This document shows, one piece after another, positions 41,445-50,236 of a DNA stretch of 64,000 bases. Made by a program: the position numbers and the translations under genes. The DNA lies in NCBI RefSeq assembly GCF_031458235.1, contig NZ_JAVDYB010000001.1, positions 2,997,001 through 3,061,000 of the forward strand, given 5' to 3'. Position 1 is the stretch's first letter, and each line of letters begins with the position of its first letter. The notes under the pieces were generated by a model, which was given only the letters and a program-made list of their open reading frames with translations, had not been told where the DNA came from and did not search any database. The DNA comes from Catenuloplanes atrovinosus (GTDB taxonomy: Bacteria; Actinomycetota; Actinomycetes; Mycobacteriales; Micromonosporaceae).

Positions 41445-41968
41445 CCTTCACGGAGACGCCCCGGTACGTGCTGCCCAGCGCCACCGACGCCACGGTGGTG
41501 CTGCGGCGGCTGGCCCGCGACGGCTGGACCACCCGGGAGGGCTTCGCCCTGCCCGAGGCCGGCTGGGACGTCACCGGCAACAACCTCGTGCTGTTCGGCC
41601 GCGTCTCCGACCTGGACACCGTCCAGCTCGTGGTGCTCGCGGCCGCGCGCGGGGCCGGCGTCATCGCGATCACCGACGCCGGCGGCGACGTCGGGCGCGC
41701 GCTCATCGACGACCTGTCCCGGCTCGGGCCGGTCCGCCGCGACACCGAGACGCCCGCGGTCCCGGAGACCGGCACCGTCGAGCAGCTCGCCCCGGAACAG
41801 CGCGCGCTGCTGGAGCGCCTCGCCAACGGCGAGACCATCGCGGCGGCGGCCGCGGCCGAGTTCATGTCGCTGCGCACCGCGAACCGGCGGATCGCCGAGG
41901 CCCGCAAACTCCTCGGCGTCCGCAGCACCCGGGAGGCCGTGATGGCCTACCTGGAGAGCAAGGACTGA
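41441..41968 (+). CDS. Small HTH protein coupled to the LuxR-type gene
   Basis: 175 residues. N-terminal ~110 residues form a compact alpha/beta domain (NNLVLFGRVSDLDTVQLVVL, GAGVIAITDAGGDVGRALID) that resembles a receiver-like fold without the phosphorylation Asp pocket. The C-terminal ~60 residues (EQRALLERLANGETIAAAAA, MSLRTANRRIAEARKLLGVR) form a LuxR/sigma-4-type HTH. GTG start overlaps the upstream stop (GTGA). Its 3' end overlaps the convergent protease gene by 22 bases. Confidence 0.75.
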   Translation: MTFTETPRYVLPSATDATVVLRRLARDGWTTREGFALPEAGWDVTGNNLVLFGRVSDLDTVQLVVLAAARGAGVIAITDAGGDVGRALIDDLSRLGPVRRDTETPAVPETGTVEQLAPEQRALLERLANGETIAAAAAAEFMSLRTANRRIAEARKLLGVRSTREAVMAYLESKD

Positions 41969-42843
41969 GGCCGCAGCCACAGCACCGCCACGCCGTAGAC
42001 CGCCACCATCGCCATGTCCACCGCCGCGACCAGCGCGGGCGCGTCCGTGGCGGTCTCCTCGCTGCCCAGCGCGCCGATCGCGGCCCCGGTCACCAGCGCG
42101 GCCAGGTTGCCGACCGCGTGCAGGACGATCGCGGCCTCCAGCCCACCGGTGCGCACGGTCAGCACGGCCGCGACCACGCCGAAGAAGATCAGGTCGGCCA
42201 TGCCCCACGGCGTTCCGTACCCGTGGACCAGCCCGAACAGCACCGACGACACCACGATCCCGGGCCACGGCGACCGCGTCCACGACCCGAACGCCTGCAC
42301 CAGCCAGCCGCGGAACAGATACTCCTCGCCCGCGGCCTGGAACGGCACCAGCACGGCCACCACGGCCACGCCGAACAGGAACCGTTCCCAGCCCACGAAC
42401 ACGGCCTCCGCACCGGTGCCGGGCAGCAGGAACAACACCGCGTACATCAACCCCACCGCCGGTACGGCCAGCAGCACGCACCGGCCCAGCCAGCCCCACC
42501 GCAGCCGGCCGGCCACCGACGACACCGTGCCGCCCGGCCGCCGCTGCGTCCACCGCGCCACCAGCATCACCACCGGGATGACCAGGCCCAGGCCGAGCAG
42601 CCCGACCGCCAGGTCCAGTTCGTCGCCGAGGACCGGCCAGCCGTACTCGTCCTGCGGCAGCCCCAGGCTCAGGCCCACGATGCCGGCCACGATCATCGGG
42701 CCGAGCGCGGCCGCGAACGCGCCGGCCAGGACCAGCAGCGTGCCGACCAGCGGCCGCCACCATCGGTGCCGCTCGGTGTGCGCCAGCCGGTGATACGGGA
42801 CCGGGACCGTGACCTGCTCTGGCGCGGGAAGCGTCGTCGTCAT
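41947..42843 (-). CDS. CPBP family intramembrane protease
   Basis: 298 residues with about eight helices. The three CPBP (CAAX-type) motifs are intact: GEEYLFRG (EExxxR), LFGLVHGY (FxxxH) and VLHAVGNLAAL (HxxxN). Members cleave or process membrane-bound substrates or prenylated peptides; bacterial targets are mostly unknown. I use the third in-frame ATG (MTTTLPAPEQ) because the upstream ones would run into the kinase-gene control region. Divergent from the two-component system. Confidence 0.85.
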   Translation of the reverse strand: MTTTLPAPEQVTVPVPYHRLAHTERHRWWRPLVGTLLVLAGAFAAALGPMIVAGIVGLSLGLPQDEYGWPVLGDELDLAVGLLGLGLVIPVVMLVARWTQRRPGGTVSSVAGRLRWGWLGRCVLLAVPAVGLMYAVLFLLPGTGAEAVFVGWERFLFGVAVVAVLVPFQAAGEEYLFRGWLVQAFGSWTRSPWPGIVVSSVLFGLVHGYGTPWGMADLIFFGVVAAVLTVRTGGLEAAIVLHAVGNLAALVTGAAIGALGSEETATDAPALVAAVDMAMVAVYGVAVLWLRPQSLLSR

Positions 42844-42898
42844 GCCGTTCAGCATTCCGGCCGCGGCGGGCGCGCTCATCGGCCGCGATCACGAACCC

Positions 42899-42932
42899 GG
42901 TCTCTATCTCCGGGTAGAGAGACCCCTACGAT
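42899..42932 (+). promoter_or_regulatory. Promoter and dyad of the two-component system
   Basis: GGTCTCT ... AGAGACC (42899-42924, 12-base spacer, with TA/TA next to the arms) is followed directly by the -10-like TACGAT (42927-42932), 8 bases before the kinase ATG. The dyad occupies the -35 region, a position suited to a repressor or an autoregulating response regulator. Confidence 0.55.
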
Positions 42933-42940
42933 GTGCGGCG

Positions 42941-45649
42941 ATGAGCCCGAAGCGCACCGACTGGCTGCTGCCGCTGGCGCTCGGCGCGGTGCAGCTCGGC
43001 CTGTGGCCCGGCGCCGTACTGTTCCGCCAGCCGCCCGCGGTGCTCGCGCTGGTCCTGGCCGCCACCGCGGCCGTGGTCGCCGCGCTCGGCTTCCGCCGCG
43101 TCCGGCCGGTCACCGCGCTGATCGCCACGCACCTGGCGGTCGCGTCCGCGCAGTGTGGCGTCGCACCGCTCGGCGCGGACAGCGACTCGCTCGTCGACGT
43201 GCTCACGGTCGCCCCGCTGATCGCGCTCTTCTCGGTCGCGGCCTGGACCGGCGTGCGCACCACGCTGATCGCCGCCCCCGCGCTGACCGCCTCCACCGTG
43301 GTCGTCAACACGCTCACGCCCGGCTACTACGCGGGCGAGAGCGGCGTCGGGCTGGCGCTGCTGGTCGCCGCGGACGCACTGCTCGCCGCGCTGATCGCGC
43401 TGCTCGGGCACCGCCGGCAGGCGTGGCGGCGCGGCCGGGAACAGGCCCGCCGGCGGCTCGCCGAGACCGAGGCGGCCCGCGCCGAGGCCGCGCGCGGCGA
43501 ACGGCACCGGCTGGCCCGCGAGCTGCACGACGTCAGCGCCCACCACCTGACCGCGATCGTGGTCACGGTGACCGCGGCGCGCCGGCTCGCCACCACCCGG
43601 CCCGAGTTGGCCGCGGACGCGCTGACGTTCTCGGCGCAGGCGGCCCGCCGTACCCTGGACACGCTCGTCGATCTGGTCGCGGTGATGCGGTCCGCGGACG
43701 CGGCCGGTGACCTGCCCGCCCGGCTCGCCGGCCTCGGCGCCGAGTTCCAGCGGCTCGGCCAGCCGGTCACGCTGGACCTCGCCGCGCCCACCGCGGTCCC
43801 GGCCGACGTCGCGGACGCGGCGTTCGCGATCGTGCGCGAAGCCCTGACCAACACCATCCGGTACGCACCCGGCGGCGCGGTCACCATCCGGCTGGCCGAC
43901 GACGACGGCGCGGTCGGCGTGACCGTGACCAACGGGCCCGCCGCGCGCGCCTCCGACGCGGACGGCGTCGGCTCCGGCAGCGGACTCGCCGGCGCGCGCT
44001 CGCGCGCGGAACAACTCGGCGGCACGCTGACCGCCGGGCCGGACGGCGCCGGATGGCGGGTCGCGGCCCGGCTGCCGGTCGCCGCCGCGGGCGCGTCACC
44101 GCCGTCGCGGCTGGCCCGGGCCTGGCAGGAGCGGGCCGCGTCGGTGCGCGGATACCTGACCGACGCGCTGATCGCGGTCATCCTGGCGCTGGGCGGCGTG
44201 GCGGTGCTGCTGGTCGACCCGGCGCTGACCACGGGCGGGTCGCGGCCGGCCGGGTTCGCGGTCGCGGCGCTGATCGTGGCGCACACGGTGCCGCTGGTGT
44301 GGGCGCACCGGGCGCCGTGGTGGGTGCTCGGCGGGGTGCTCGCGGTGCTGGCCGGGTGGGCGATCGTGGCCGCGACCGGCGTGCTGCCGGCCGGATCGCT
44401 GAGCGTGCTGACCGTGGCCGGGTTCGCGGAGGTGTACGCGGTCTACGCGGTCGCGGCACACGGGCGCGGGCGGGCCGCGTTCACGTGGCCGGCCGCGCCG
44501 GCGACCGCGGGGGTGCTCGGACTGGCGATCGCGGTGGGCGTCGGCGCGGATCTCGCCCGGTCCGGCGACGCGCCGGAGGCGGGCCCGGCGGAACTGGTCG
44601 CGCTGACGGTGGTGCTGGGCGGCTTCGTGACCGTGCTCCTCGCCGTGCCGATGCTGGCGGCGTGGATCGTGGGCGCCTCCTGGCGGCGCCGCCTGACCCG
44701 GCTGCGCTCCCGGGAACGCGACGTGGTCGCGGCGGCGGCGGCATCGGCGGCGGGGGAGGCACTCGCGGAACGGTGGCGGATCGCGGCGGAGCTGCGGTCG
44801 ACGGTCCTCGACCGGGCCACGGCGGTGTTGACGGCCGCGTCGCCGCCGGTCCCCGCGGTTCCGGGCGTGCGGAACGCCGCGCTACCGCCGACGTCGGGCG
44901 TGCCGGGCGGCGGGAGTCCCGCGTCGCCAACGGCTTCGGATGTGCCGGGGCATGCCGTGCCGCCGTCGGGTTCCGGGACGCCGGGTGGAGGGACCGCCGC
45001 GCCGGGCGCGGGGGCCGCGGTGTCGCAGCCGGTCTCCGGGGAGCCGGGCGCGTCTCCGGTGGCATCCGGCGTGCCGGGCGCCGGGATCGGGGCAGCGGTC
45101 GACGGTGACGTACCGGACGGCGGCGCCGGCGGCGGTACCGCGACGGGCCCGGCGGACGGCACCGCGGCCCGGCTGGACGCGGTCCTGGAGGCCGCCCGGG
45201 CGACGCTCGCCGCGATGCGGGAGCTGCTGGGCAGCCTGCGCGGTGGGGCCGGCGCCGGGGAGGCGGAGACCGCGCCGCAGCCGACCGCCGCGCAGATCGG
45301 CGCGCTGTGCGAGGCGCAGCGGGCCGCGGGCCGGCCGGTCCTGCTCCGGTACGCCACACCGCTGCCGGAGCTGCCGCCGGGCGTGGACGTCTCCGCGTAC
45401 CGTCTGATCGAGGCCGCCCTGGCACTGCCCGGCGCCGGACCGCTGGAGATCGTGATCGGCGTGACCGGCGGCCTGCGGATCTTTTTGAACCGAATTCCGG
45501 TGCTGACCGACGCGCGCGTCGCCGCCGGGCTGCGCGGCCGGGTCGACGCGGTCAGCGGCGCGATGACCGTGCACCCGGGCGGCGAGACGGAGATCTGGCT
45601 GCCGCTGGCGGCCGCGAGCGAGGAGGTGCGGTCATCGCCGTACGCGTGA
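42941..45649 (+). CDS. Sensor histidine kinase with a second, degenerate kinase half
   Basis: 902 residues. Half 1: five or six helices, HisKA_3 box RHRLARELHDVSAHHL (phospho-His ~196) and an HATPase_c N-box REALTNTIRYAP with GSGSGLAGARSRAEQLGG. Half 2: a new set of helices (~405-590), then RWRIAAELRSTVLDRATAVL, where the phospho-His is replaced by Arg, a ~100-residue Pro/Ala/Gly linker, and a remnant ATPase-like region that lacks N- and G-boxes and ends EIWLPLA. ATG behind TACGAT (leaderless). Overlaps the response regulator by GTGA. Confidence 0.9.
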   Translation: MSPKRTDWLLPLALGAVQLGLWPGAVLFRQPPAVLALVLAATAAVVAALGFRRVRPVTALIATHLAVASAQCGVAPLGADSDSLVDVLTVAPLIALFSVAAWTGVRTTLIAAPALTASTVVVNTLTPGYYAGESGVGLALLVAADALLAALIALLGHRRQAWRRGREQARRRLAETEAARAEAARGERHRLARELHDVSAHHLTAIVVTVTAARRLATTRPELAADALTFSAQAARRTLDTLVDLVAVMRSADAAGDLPARLAGLGAEFQRLGQPVTLDLAAPTAVPADVADAAFAIVREALTNTIRYAPGGAVTIRLADDDGAVGVTVTNGPAARASDADGVGSGSGLAGARSRAEQLGGTLTAGPDGAGWRVAARLPVAAAGASPPSRLARAWQERAASVRGYLTDALIAVILALGGVAVLLVDPALTTGGSRPAGFAVAALIVAHTVPLVWAHRAPWWVLGGVLAVLAGWAIVAATGVLPAGSLSVLTVAGFAEVYAVYAVAAHGRGRAAFTWPAAPATAGVLGLAIAVGVGADLARSGDAPEAGPAELVALTVVLGGFVTVLLAVPMLAAWIVGASWRRRLTRLRSRERDVVAAAAASAAGEALAERWRIAAELRSTVLDRATAVLTAASPPVPAVPGVRNAALPPTSGVPGGGSPASPTASDVPGHAVPPSGSGTPGGGTAAPGAGAAVSQPVSGEPGASPVASGVPGAGIGAAVDGDVPDGGAGGGTATGPADGTAARLDAVLEAARATLAAMRELLGSLRGGAGAGEAETAPQPTAAQIGALCEAQRAAGRPVLLRYATPLPELPPGVDVSAYRLIEAALALPGAGPLEIVIGVTGGLRIFLNRIPVLTDARVAAGLRGRVDAVSGAMTVHPGGETEIWLPLAAASEEVRSSPYA

Positions 45650-46293
45650 TCGTCGTCGACGACCAGCCGATGCTGCTGGCCGGCTTCGTCGCCATCATCG
45701 ACGCGGAGGACGACCTGGAGGTGGTCGGTACGGCCGCGGACGGCGCCGCCGCGGTCGAGCTGGCCGCCGCCGCCCGCCCGGACGTGGTCATCATGGACAT
45801 CCGCATGCCGGGCATGGACGGCCTCGCCGCCACCCGGCTGGTGACCGCCGGCGAGCAGCCGCCGAAGGTGCTGGTGCTGACCACGTTCGACCTGGACGCG
45901 TACGTGTTCGAGGCGCTGCGCGCGGGCGCGTCCGGCTTCCTGCTCAAGGACGCCGACCCGGAGGAGTTGCTGTCCGCGATCCGGGTGATCGCGGCCGGGG
46001 AGGCGCTGCTCGACCCGGCCGTGACCGGCCGGCTGATCGCCGCGTTCGCCGCCGGCGGCGGCCCGGTGGCCGGGGAGCCGCCGGAGCTCACCGGTCTCAC
46101 GCCACGCGAGCGCGACGTGCTCACGCTGATCGCCGAGGGCCTGTCGAACGCCGAGATCGCGGATCGTCTGGGCGTCGGGGTCGGCACCGTCAAGACCCAC
46201 GTCAACGCGCTCTTCTCCAAGATCGGCGTGCGGGACCGGGTGCAGGCCACCATCCTGGCGTACGACGTGGGCCTGGTCCGGCCGCGCCGCTAA
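45646..46293 (+). CDS. NarL/FixJ family response regulator
   Basis: 215 residues. Receiver domain with acidic pocket VVDDQ, phospho-Asp in VIMDIRMPGMDG, switch Thr in VLTTFD and Lys in LLKDADP; C-terminal LuxR HTH LTPRERDVLTLIAEGLSNAE to VGTVKTHVNALF. The GTG overlaps the kinase stop, but gives a first strand two or three residues shorter than usual, and an AGGAGG at 45621-45626 sits 19 bases upstream; a non-canonical ATC or GTC start near 45631-45634 is conceivable. Partner of the preceding kinase. Confidence 0.92.
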   Translation: MIVVDDQPMLLAGFVAIIDAEDDLEVVGTAADGAAAVELAAAARPDVVIMDIRMPGMDGLAATRLVTAGEQPPKVLVLTTFDLDAYVFEALRAGASGFLLKDADPEELLSAIRVIAAGEALLDPAVTGRLIAAFAAGGGPVAGEPPELTGLTPRERDVLTLIAEGLSNAEIADRLGVGVGTVKTHVNALFSKIGVRDRVQATILAYDVGLVRPRR

Positions 46294-47030
46294 CCCGCCT
46301 GGCGCAGCACGCAGGTCACCATCGGCAGGACGAACGCGCCGCGCGCGGTCTCCGGCCGGGACGCCAGGAACGCGCGCATCCGCCGGAGCGTGTCCGCGCG
46401 CTGCCGTTCCGGCATGACCAGCATGCCCGCCCGGGTGGCGAGCGTGGCCACCAGCGAGTCCGCGGTGCGGCGCTGCCCGTGCGGGAACTCGGCGCGGCGG
46501 GCCGGTCCCAGCCCCGGTACGGCCAGGCCGGCCGTGGCCGCGCGCCAGCCCGCCGGCGTGTCCCGAGGGCCGACGGCGGCACTCCCGCCGGCCCGGGCCA
46601 GCCCGGCGACCCACCCGGCCCGGTCGTCGAGCACGTTCCACAGCCCGGCCAGCACGCCGCCACCGGCCAGCACCCGGGCGATCTCCGGCCCGGCGACGGG
46701 CAGGTCGAACCAGTGCATGGCGTTGCCGGCCACCACCGCGTCGACGGACGCGTCCGGCAGCGGGATCGCCTCCGCGCGCCCGGGCAGCGCGGTGACGCCC
46801 GGCAGCGCGCGGCGCAGTTCGGCCAGCATCGCCGGGTCGGGTTCCACCGCGGTGACCCGCGCGCCGGCCGCGACCAGCGCGGCGGTGAGCTTGCCGGTGC
46901 CGGCGCCCAGGTCGAGCACGCGCGGCCCCGGTGCGGCCTCGATCGCCCACCGCACCGCGGCCGGCGCGTAGTCCGGGCGGTGCCGCGCGTACGCGGATGC
47001 GACCGCCCCGAACGCCAGCGCCTCCTCCAT
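46290..47030 (-). CDS. Class I SAM-dependent methyltransferase
   Basis: 246 residues of the UbiE/Trm9-like small-molecule type. SAM-binding motif I VLDLGAGTGKLTAAL, motif II acidic residue in VTAVEPDP, then GRAEAIPLPDASVDAVVAGN and AMHWFD. ATG with TACCGT 6 bases upstream (leaderless). Converges on the response regulator, overlapping by 4 bases. Substrate unknown. Confidence 0.9.
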   Translation of the reverse strand: MEEALAFGAVASAYARHRPDYAPAAVRWAIEAAPGPRVLDLGAGTGKLTAALVAAGARVTAVEPDPAMLAELRRALPGVTALPGRAEAIPLPDASVDAVVAGNAMHWFDLPVAGPEIARVLAGGGVLAGLWNVLDDRAGWVAGLARAGGSAAVGPRDTPAGWRAATAGLAVPGLGPARRAEFPHGQRRTADSLVATLATRAGMLVMPERQRADTLRRMRAFLASRPETARGAFVLPMVTCVLRQAG

Positions 47031-47050
47031 ACCGCGACGGTAGCCCGGGC

Positions 47051-47812
47051 TCAGTCGATCGGCAGCGCCAGCGTGTAGAGGCCGGGGGACGCGTCCCGGT
47101 ACTGCCCGTCGCCCGGCACCGGCGGGAACCCGCGCGTGGCCTGGCCCAGCCCGCGGAACTCCAGCGGCGTCGTGGTCTTCCCGCCCTCCGTCACGTCCAC
47201 GGTGAAGTAGCCGATCGACCCGTCACCGTTGAGCTCCGCGCGGAACGTGGCGTTTCGTGCGGCGGGGCTGTCGTACCGATCGGGCACGATCGCGGTCAAG
47301 TCGACCGTGCCGGTGATCCGGCTGACGGTCTGCCGCTGCGCGCCGGTGACCGCGGCCGCGACCCGGTCCGGCGTGACCGCCAGCGCGTCGATGCCCTCGG
47401 TGATGGCGGCGGTCCGCTTCGGGTCGAACCGCACCCAGGTGCCGACCCGCTGCTCCTCCGGCACCGACCCCGGCGGTAGCTGGCTCGCGTCGAACCGGGT
47501 GAACAGGTTCCCGCCGACCCGGTACGACTCGATGACCAGGGCCCGGTCGTCGTCCGTGACCGTGATCGACAGCGTGGACAACGTGGTGTCCGCGGCGTGG
47601 TCGCGCTGGACCCGGACGGTCGCGGCGAGTTCCTCGTACGTGACGGAGTACCTGGAGGTGCCGCTGTTCAGCGGCGTGAACGCGGCGACCACGACGGCCT
47701 TCGCGTCGGAGGACGGGGACGGCGAGGCGGCGGAACCGGCGTTCTCCGCGGCCGCACCGGCGCAGCCGGCCAGCGTGAACGACACCGCGATCGCGGCGAT
47801 GGACTTGCGCAT
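47051..47812 (-). CDS. Lipoprotein, LolA/LppX-like fold possible
   Basis: 253 residues. Signal MRKSIAAIAVSFTLAGC with a clear lipobox, then a Ser/Pro linker and a domain rich in beta strands (TSRYSVTYEELAATVRVQRD, SRITGTVDLTAIVPDRY, YFTVDVTEGGKTTTPLEFRG). The strand order and size recall LppX/LprG-like lipid-binding lipoproteins, but no diagnostic motif is visible, so this is only a suggestion. It is the gene immediately upstream of the methyltransferase on the minus strand, 20 bases apart. Confidence 0.75.
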   Translation of the reverse strand: MRKSIAAIAVSFTLAGCAGAAAENAGSAASPSPSSDAKAVVVAAFTPLNSGTSRYSVTYEELAATVRVQRDHAADTTLSTLSITVTDDDRALVIESYRVGGNLFTRFDASQLPPGSVPEEQRVGTWVRFDPKRTAAITEGIDALAVTPDRVAAAVTGAQRQTVSRITGTVDLTAIVPDRYDSPAARNATFRAELNGDGSIGYFTVDVTEGGKTTTPLEFRGLGQATRGFPPVPGDGQYRDASPGLYTLALPID

Positions 47813-47865
47813 GTGTGGGTCACACCCGTCGGCGAGAGGGGGAGGAGAGGGAAGCGCGCAAGATC

Positions 47866-48225
47866 CTAGTTGGTCCACGCACGGGTGCTGAGCACCAGGC
47901 GGTAGCCGTCCGGATCCGCGATCGTCACGCCCCACCGGTCCCAGTAGTCGCCCTGCGAGACCCGCCGCCCGCCGGCCGCGACCAGGCCGGCGACCAGGGC
48001 GTCGCCGACCGGCCCGTCCAGGTACAGCACCAGCAGATCCTCCGTGCCCGGCGCCGGCTCCCCGGCGACCAGCTCCAGGTGCCACGCGGCACCCGGCGCA
48101 CCGACCATGAGCAGTTCCTCCTCGCGGAACAGCACGTCCAGGCCCAGCCCCGCGGTCCAGAACCGTTCGGCGTTCGCGAGCGATCGCGTGGGCCGGGCGA
48201 TCCGCAGGTGCGCGTCAGCGATCAT
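47866..48225 (-). CDS. VOC family protein
   Basis: 119 residues, a single glyoxalase/bleomycin-resistance-type domain: AHLRIARPTRSLANAERFWT, LGLDVLFREEELL, AAWHLELV and the closing ADPDGYRLVLSTRAW. No clear full set of metal ligands, so catalytic activity is uncertain. The ATG has CAGACT 7 bases upstream, a weaker form of the leaderless pattern. Lies between a lipoprotein gene and an AraC regulator, all on the minus strand. Confidence 0.85.
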   Translation of the reverse strand: MIADAHLRIARPTRSLANAERFWTAGLGLDVLFREEELLMVGAPGAAWHLELVAGEPAPGTEDLLVLYLDGPVGDALVAGLVAAGGRRVSQGDYWDRWGVTIADPDGYRLVLSTRAWTN

Positions 48226-48259
48226 GCCGCGGAGTCTGCGACCTGAACCCCGGTCGAGG

Positions 48260-49201
48260 TCAACCGCGGTGCAGGGTCTGGGACGGGGTGCGGCCGTAGG
48301 CGGCGCGGTAGTGGGCGGTGAAGCGGCCGGGACTGGCGAAGCCCCAGCGGGCCGCGATCGCCGCGACCGTGGTGGTGCCGGGGGTGGAGACGGTCAGGTC
48401 GTGGTGGGCGTGGGCGAGGCGGACGCGGCGCAGGTAGGCCGTCGGGGTGGTGCCCAGGTGGCGGCGGAACCCGAGTTGGACCGCGCGGATGGTGACGTGC
48501 GCGGCGGTGGCGATGTCGGCGAGGCCGATCTCGCGGTGCGCGTCGGACTCGATGTAGGCGATGGCGCGGCGTACCGCGGCGGGGTGTGCGTCGTGCCGGT
48601 CCTCGATCGTCGGGTCGTGCAGCGCGGTGCTGGGGAAGACGGTCAGCGCGGTCGCGGCGAGCAGGCGGCTGACCGCGTCGGCCAGTAGCGGTTCGGTCGC
48701 GGCGGTGGCGGCGTTGTGCCGGGCGAAGTCGTAGGTCTGCGTCCAGAGCAGCGCGCCGGTGTGGGTGACCGGGCGGTATCCGGTGAACCGGACCGGGGAG
48801 CCGGCCCGGTCGGGTGCGGCCTCGGCGAGTTGGTTGATCAGGCCGGTGCCGATCCGGGCGAACTCGGCGTCGACGGTGTGGACCGCGGTGTCGTACTCCT
48901 GGGCGGGCGCGCCGAGCAGGTAGACGTCGCCGGCGCCGTAGTGGTCGGCGCGGCCGCTGTCGCGGTAGGTGATCGCGCCGCTGCGGACGCGCCCGACCAC
49001 GAGCGTGCGCAGCGGCGGGGCGGTGGCGTTGAAGCGCATCGGGAAGACGATCCGGTGCAGTTCCGCGGCGTCGCCGATGACGTCCTGGGCGATGCGCACC
49101 CGGTGCCGCCGGCCGATCGCGGAGATCCGGCTGGTGCGGTACATGGCCGTGATCGCGTGGTACGCGGCGTCCGGGTCGTCGCTGTCGAAGATCGTCGGCA
49201 T
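48260..49201 (-). CDS. AraC family regulator, third paralogue
   Basis: 313 residues, clearly homologous to the tandem pair at 3448-5390: same length, N-terminal sensor half, and C-terminal double HTH DIATAAHVTIRAVQLGFRRH with LGTTPTAYLRRVRLAHAHHD and YGRTPSQTL. The phrase TVFPSTALHDPTIEDRHDAH aligns with TTFPNNALTDPTSEDSQDAH of the second paralogue. GGTGGAG precedes the ATG. Downstream neighbour is a VOC gene; the target is unknown. Confidence 0.9.
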   Translation of the reverse strand: MPTIFDSDDPDAAYHAITAMYRTSRISAIGRRHRVRIAQDVIGDAAELHRIVFPMRFNATAPPLRTLVVGRVRSGAITYRDSGRADHYGAGDVYLLGAPAQEYDTAVHTVDAEFARIGTGLINQLAEAAPDRAGSPVRFTGYRPVTHTGALLWTQTYDFARHNAATAATEPLLADAVSRLLAATALTVFPSTALHDPTIEDRHDAHPAAVRRAIAYIESDAHREIGLADIATAAHVTIRAVQLGFRRHLGTTPTAYLRRVRLAHAHHDLTVSTPGTTTVAAIAARWGFASPGRFTAHYRAAYGRTPSQTLHRG

Positions 49202-49263
49202 CGCTCCACCACCATCCGACGGGAGAACGAGCGATCCGTCCGCGGGTTACGGGCGCGGGCCCG

Positions 49264-50034
49264 TCACCCGCGCCGGTGTGCGCGCGAGGTGTCGGCCGGC
49301 CGGGTCGGATCGTGGTGGTGCGGGCGGCCGGGCTCGTCCGGGCGCAGCGTGGCGAGCGTGGCGGTGATCGCGTCGATGATCCGGTCGGTGGCGCGCTGCG
49401 CGTCGCCGGGCGTGTGCGCGGTCAGCCCGGACAGGTCGACCGGTGCGCCGAACCCGACCCGCACGGGCGGCCGGTGCCGCAGGTCGCGCAGCACCGCGCG
49501 GGCGTTGTCCGCCATCCGGGCGGTGTCGTACGGGATGAGCGTGTGCCCGCCCCACTGCGCGACCGGGACGACGGGTGCGCCGGTGGTGAGCGCGAGCCGG
49601 GCGGCGCCGGTCTTGCCGCGCTCCGGCCACAGGCCCGGGTCCAGCCCGATGCGGCCCTCCGGGTAGATCAGCACCACCGAGCCCTCGCGCAGCGCGGTCG
49701 CGGCGTCGTCGAGCGCGCGGGCGACGGTGGCGGTGCGCCGGTCCACCCGGATCTGCCCGGACGCCCGCATCACCGACCCGAGCACGGGGGTACGGAACAC
49801 GCCGCCGGTCGCCATGATCCGCGGGGTGATCCCGGCGGTACGGCAGGCGGCCATCATGACGACCGGGTCGACCGGGCTGATGTGGTTGGCGGCCAGGATG
49901 AGCGGGCCGCGGCGCAGCGCCGGCGGGACCTCGCCGGTGACGCGCAGCCGGGCGGTGGCGCCGACCACACCGCGGGCGGCGAGCAGCAGGCTCCGCCAGA
50001 CGAGCGGGGCGGTCCACGGCGTGGTGTCGGTCAC
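49264..50034 (-). CDS. 1-acylglycerol-3-phosphate acyltransferase family (PlsC-like)
   Basis: 256 residues. Acyltransferase motif I NHISPVD (His-x4-Asp), motif II around GVFRTPVLGSVMRASGQIRVDR, and motif III VVLIYPEGRIG. One hydrophobic N-terminal segment. It transfers an acyl chain to lysophosphatidate or a related acceptor at the membrane. GTG start with CAGGAT 6 bases upstream, a variant of the leaderless element; the longer upstream frame is a shadow. The C-terminus is His/Pro-rich (RPHHHDPTRPADTSRAHRRG). Confidence 0.9.
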   Translation of the reverse strand: MTDTTPWTAPLVWRSLLLAARGVVGATARLRVTGEVPPALRRGPLILAANHISPVDPVVMMAACRTAGITPRIMATGGVFRTPVLGSVMRASGQIRVDRRTATVARALDDAATALREGSVVLIYPEGRIGLDPGLWPERGKTGAARLALTTGAPVVPVAQWGGHTLIPYDTARMADNARAVLRDLRHRPPVRVGFGAPVDLSGLTAHTPGDAQRATDRIIDAITATLATLRPDEPGRPHHHDPTRPADTSRAHRRG

Positions 50035-50181
50035 GCCAAGATCCTGCCAGCCGCGGTCACGCCGGTGCTTTTCGGTTGCCGGCCTTGAGTTCGCGCCGGT
50101 CCCGGCCGTTGGGGTGGGGGAGCAGGGCCTGCCGGCCCGGGACTTCCGGCCCTGATCGACGCGCGCCGGGCCACGTATCAT

Positions 50182-50215
50182 CTACTACGGCTCGTAGTAT
50201 GATTGTGCGTAGTAG
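50182..50215 (+). promoter_or_regulatory. cydAB promoter with three-half-site operator
   Basis: TACTACG-GCT-CGTAGTA (50183-50199) is a perfect dyad; a further half-site CGTAGTAG lies at 50208-50215 and pairs with CTACTACG at 50182-50189. A -10-like TATGAT (50198-50203) is embedded between them. TACTAC/GTAGTA dyads resemble BlaI/CopY-type operators; no such regulator is in the window. Confidence 0.6.
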
Positions 50216-50236
50216 AAACCGTAGGGTGGGGGAGCA

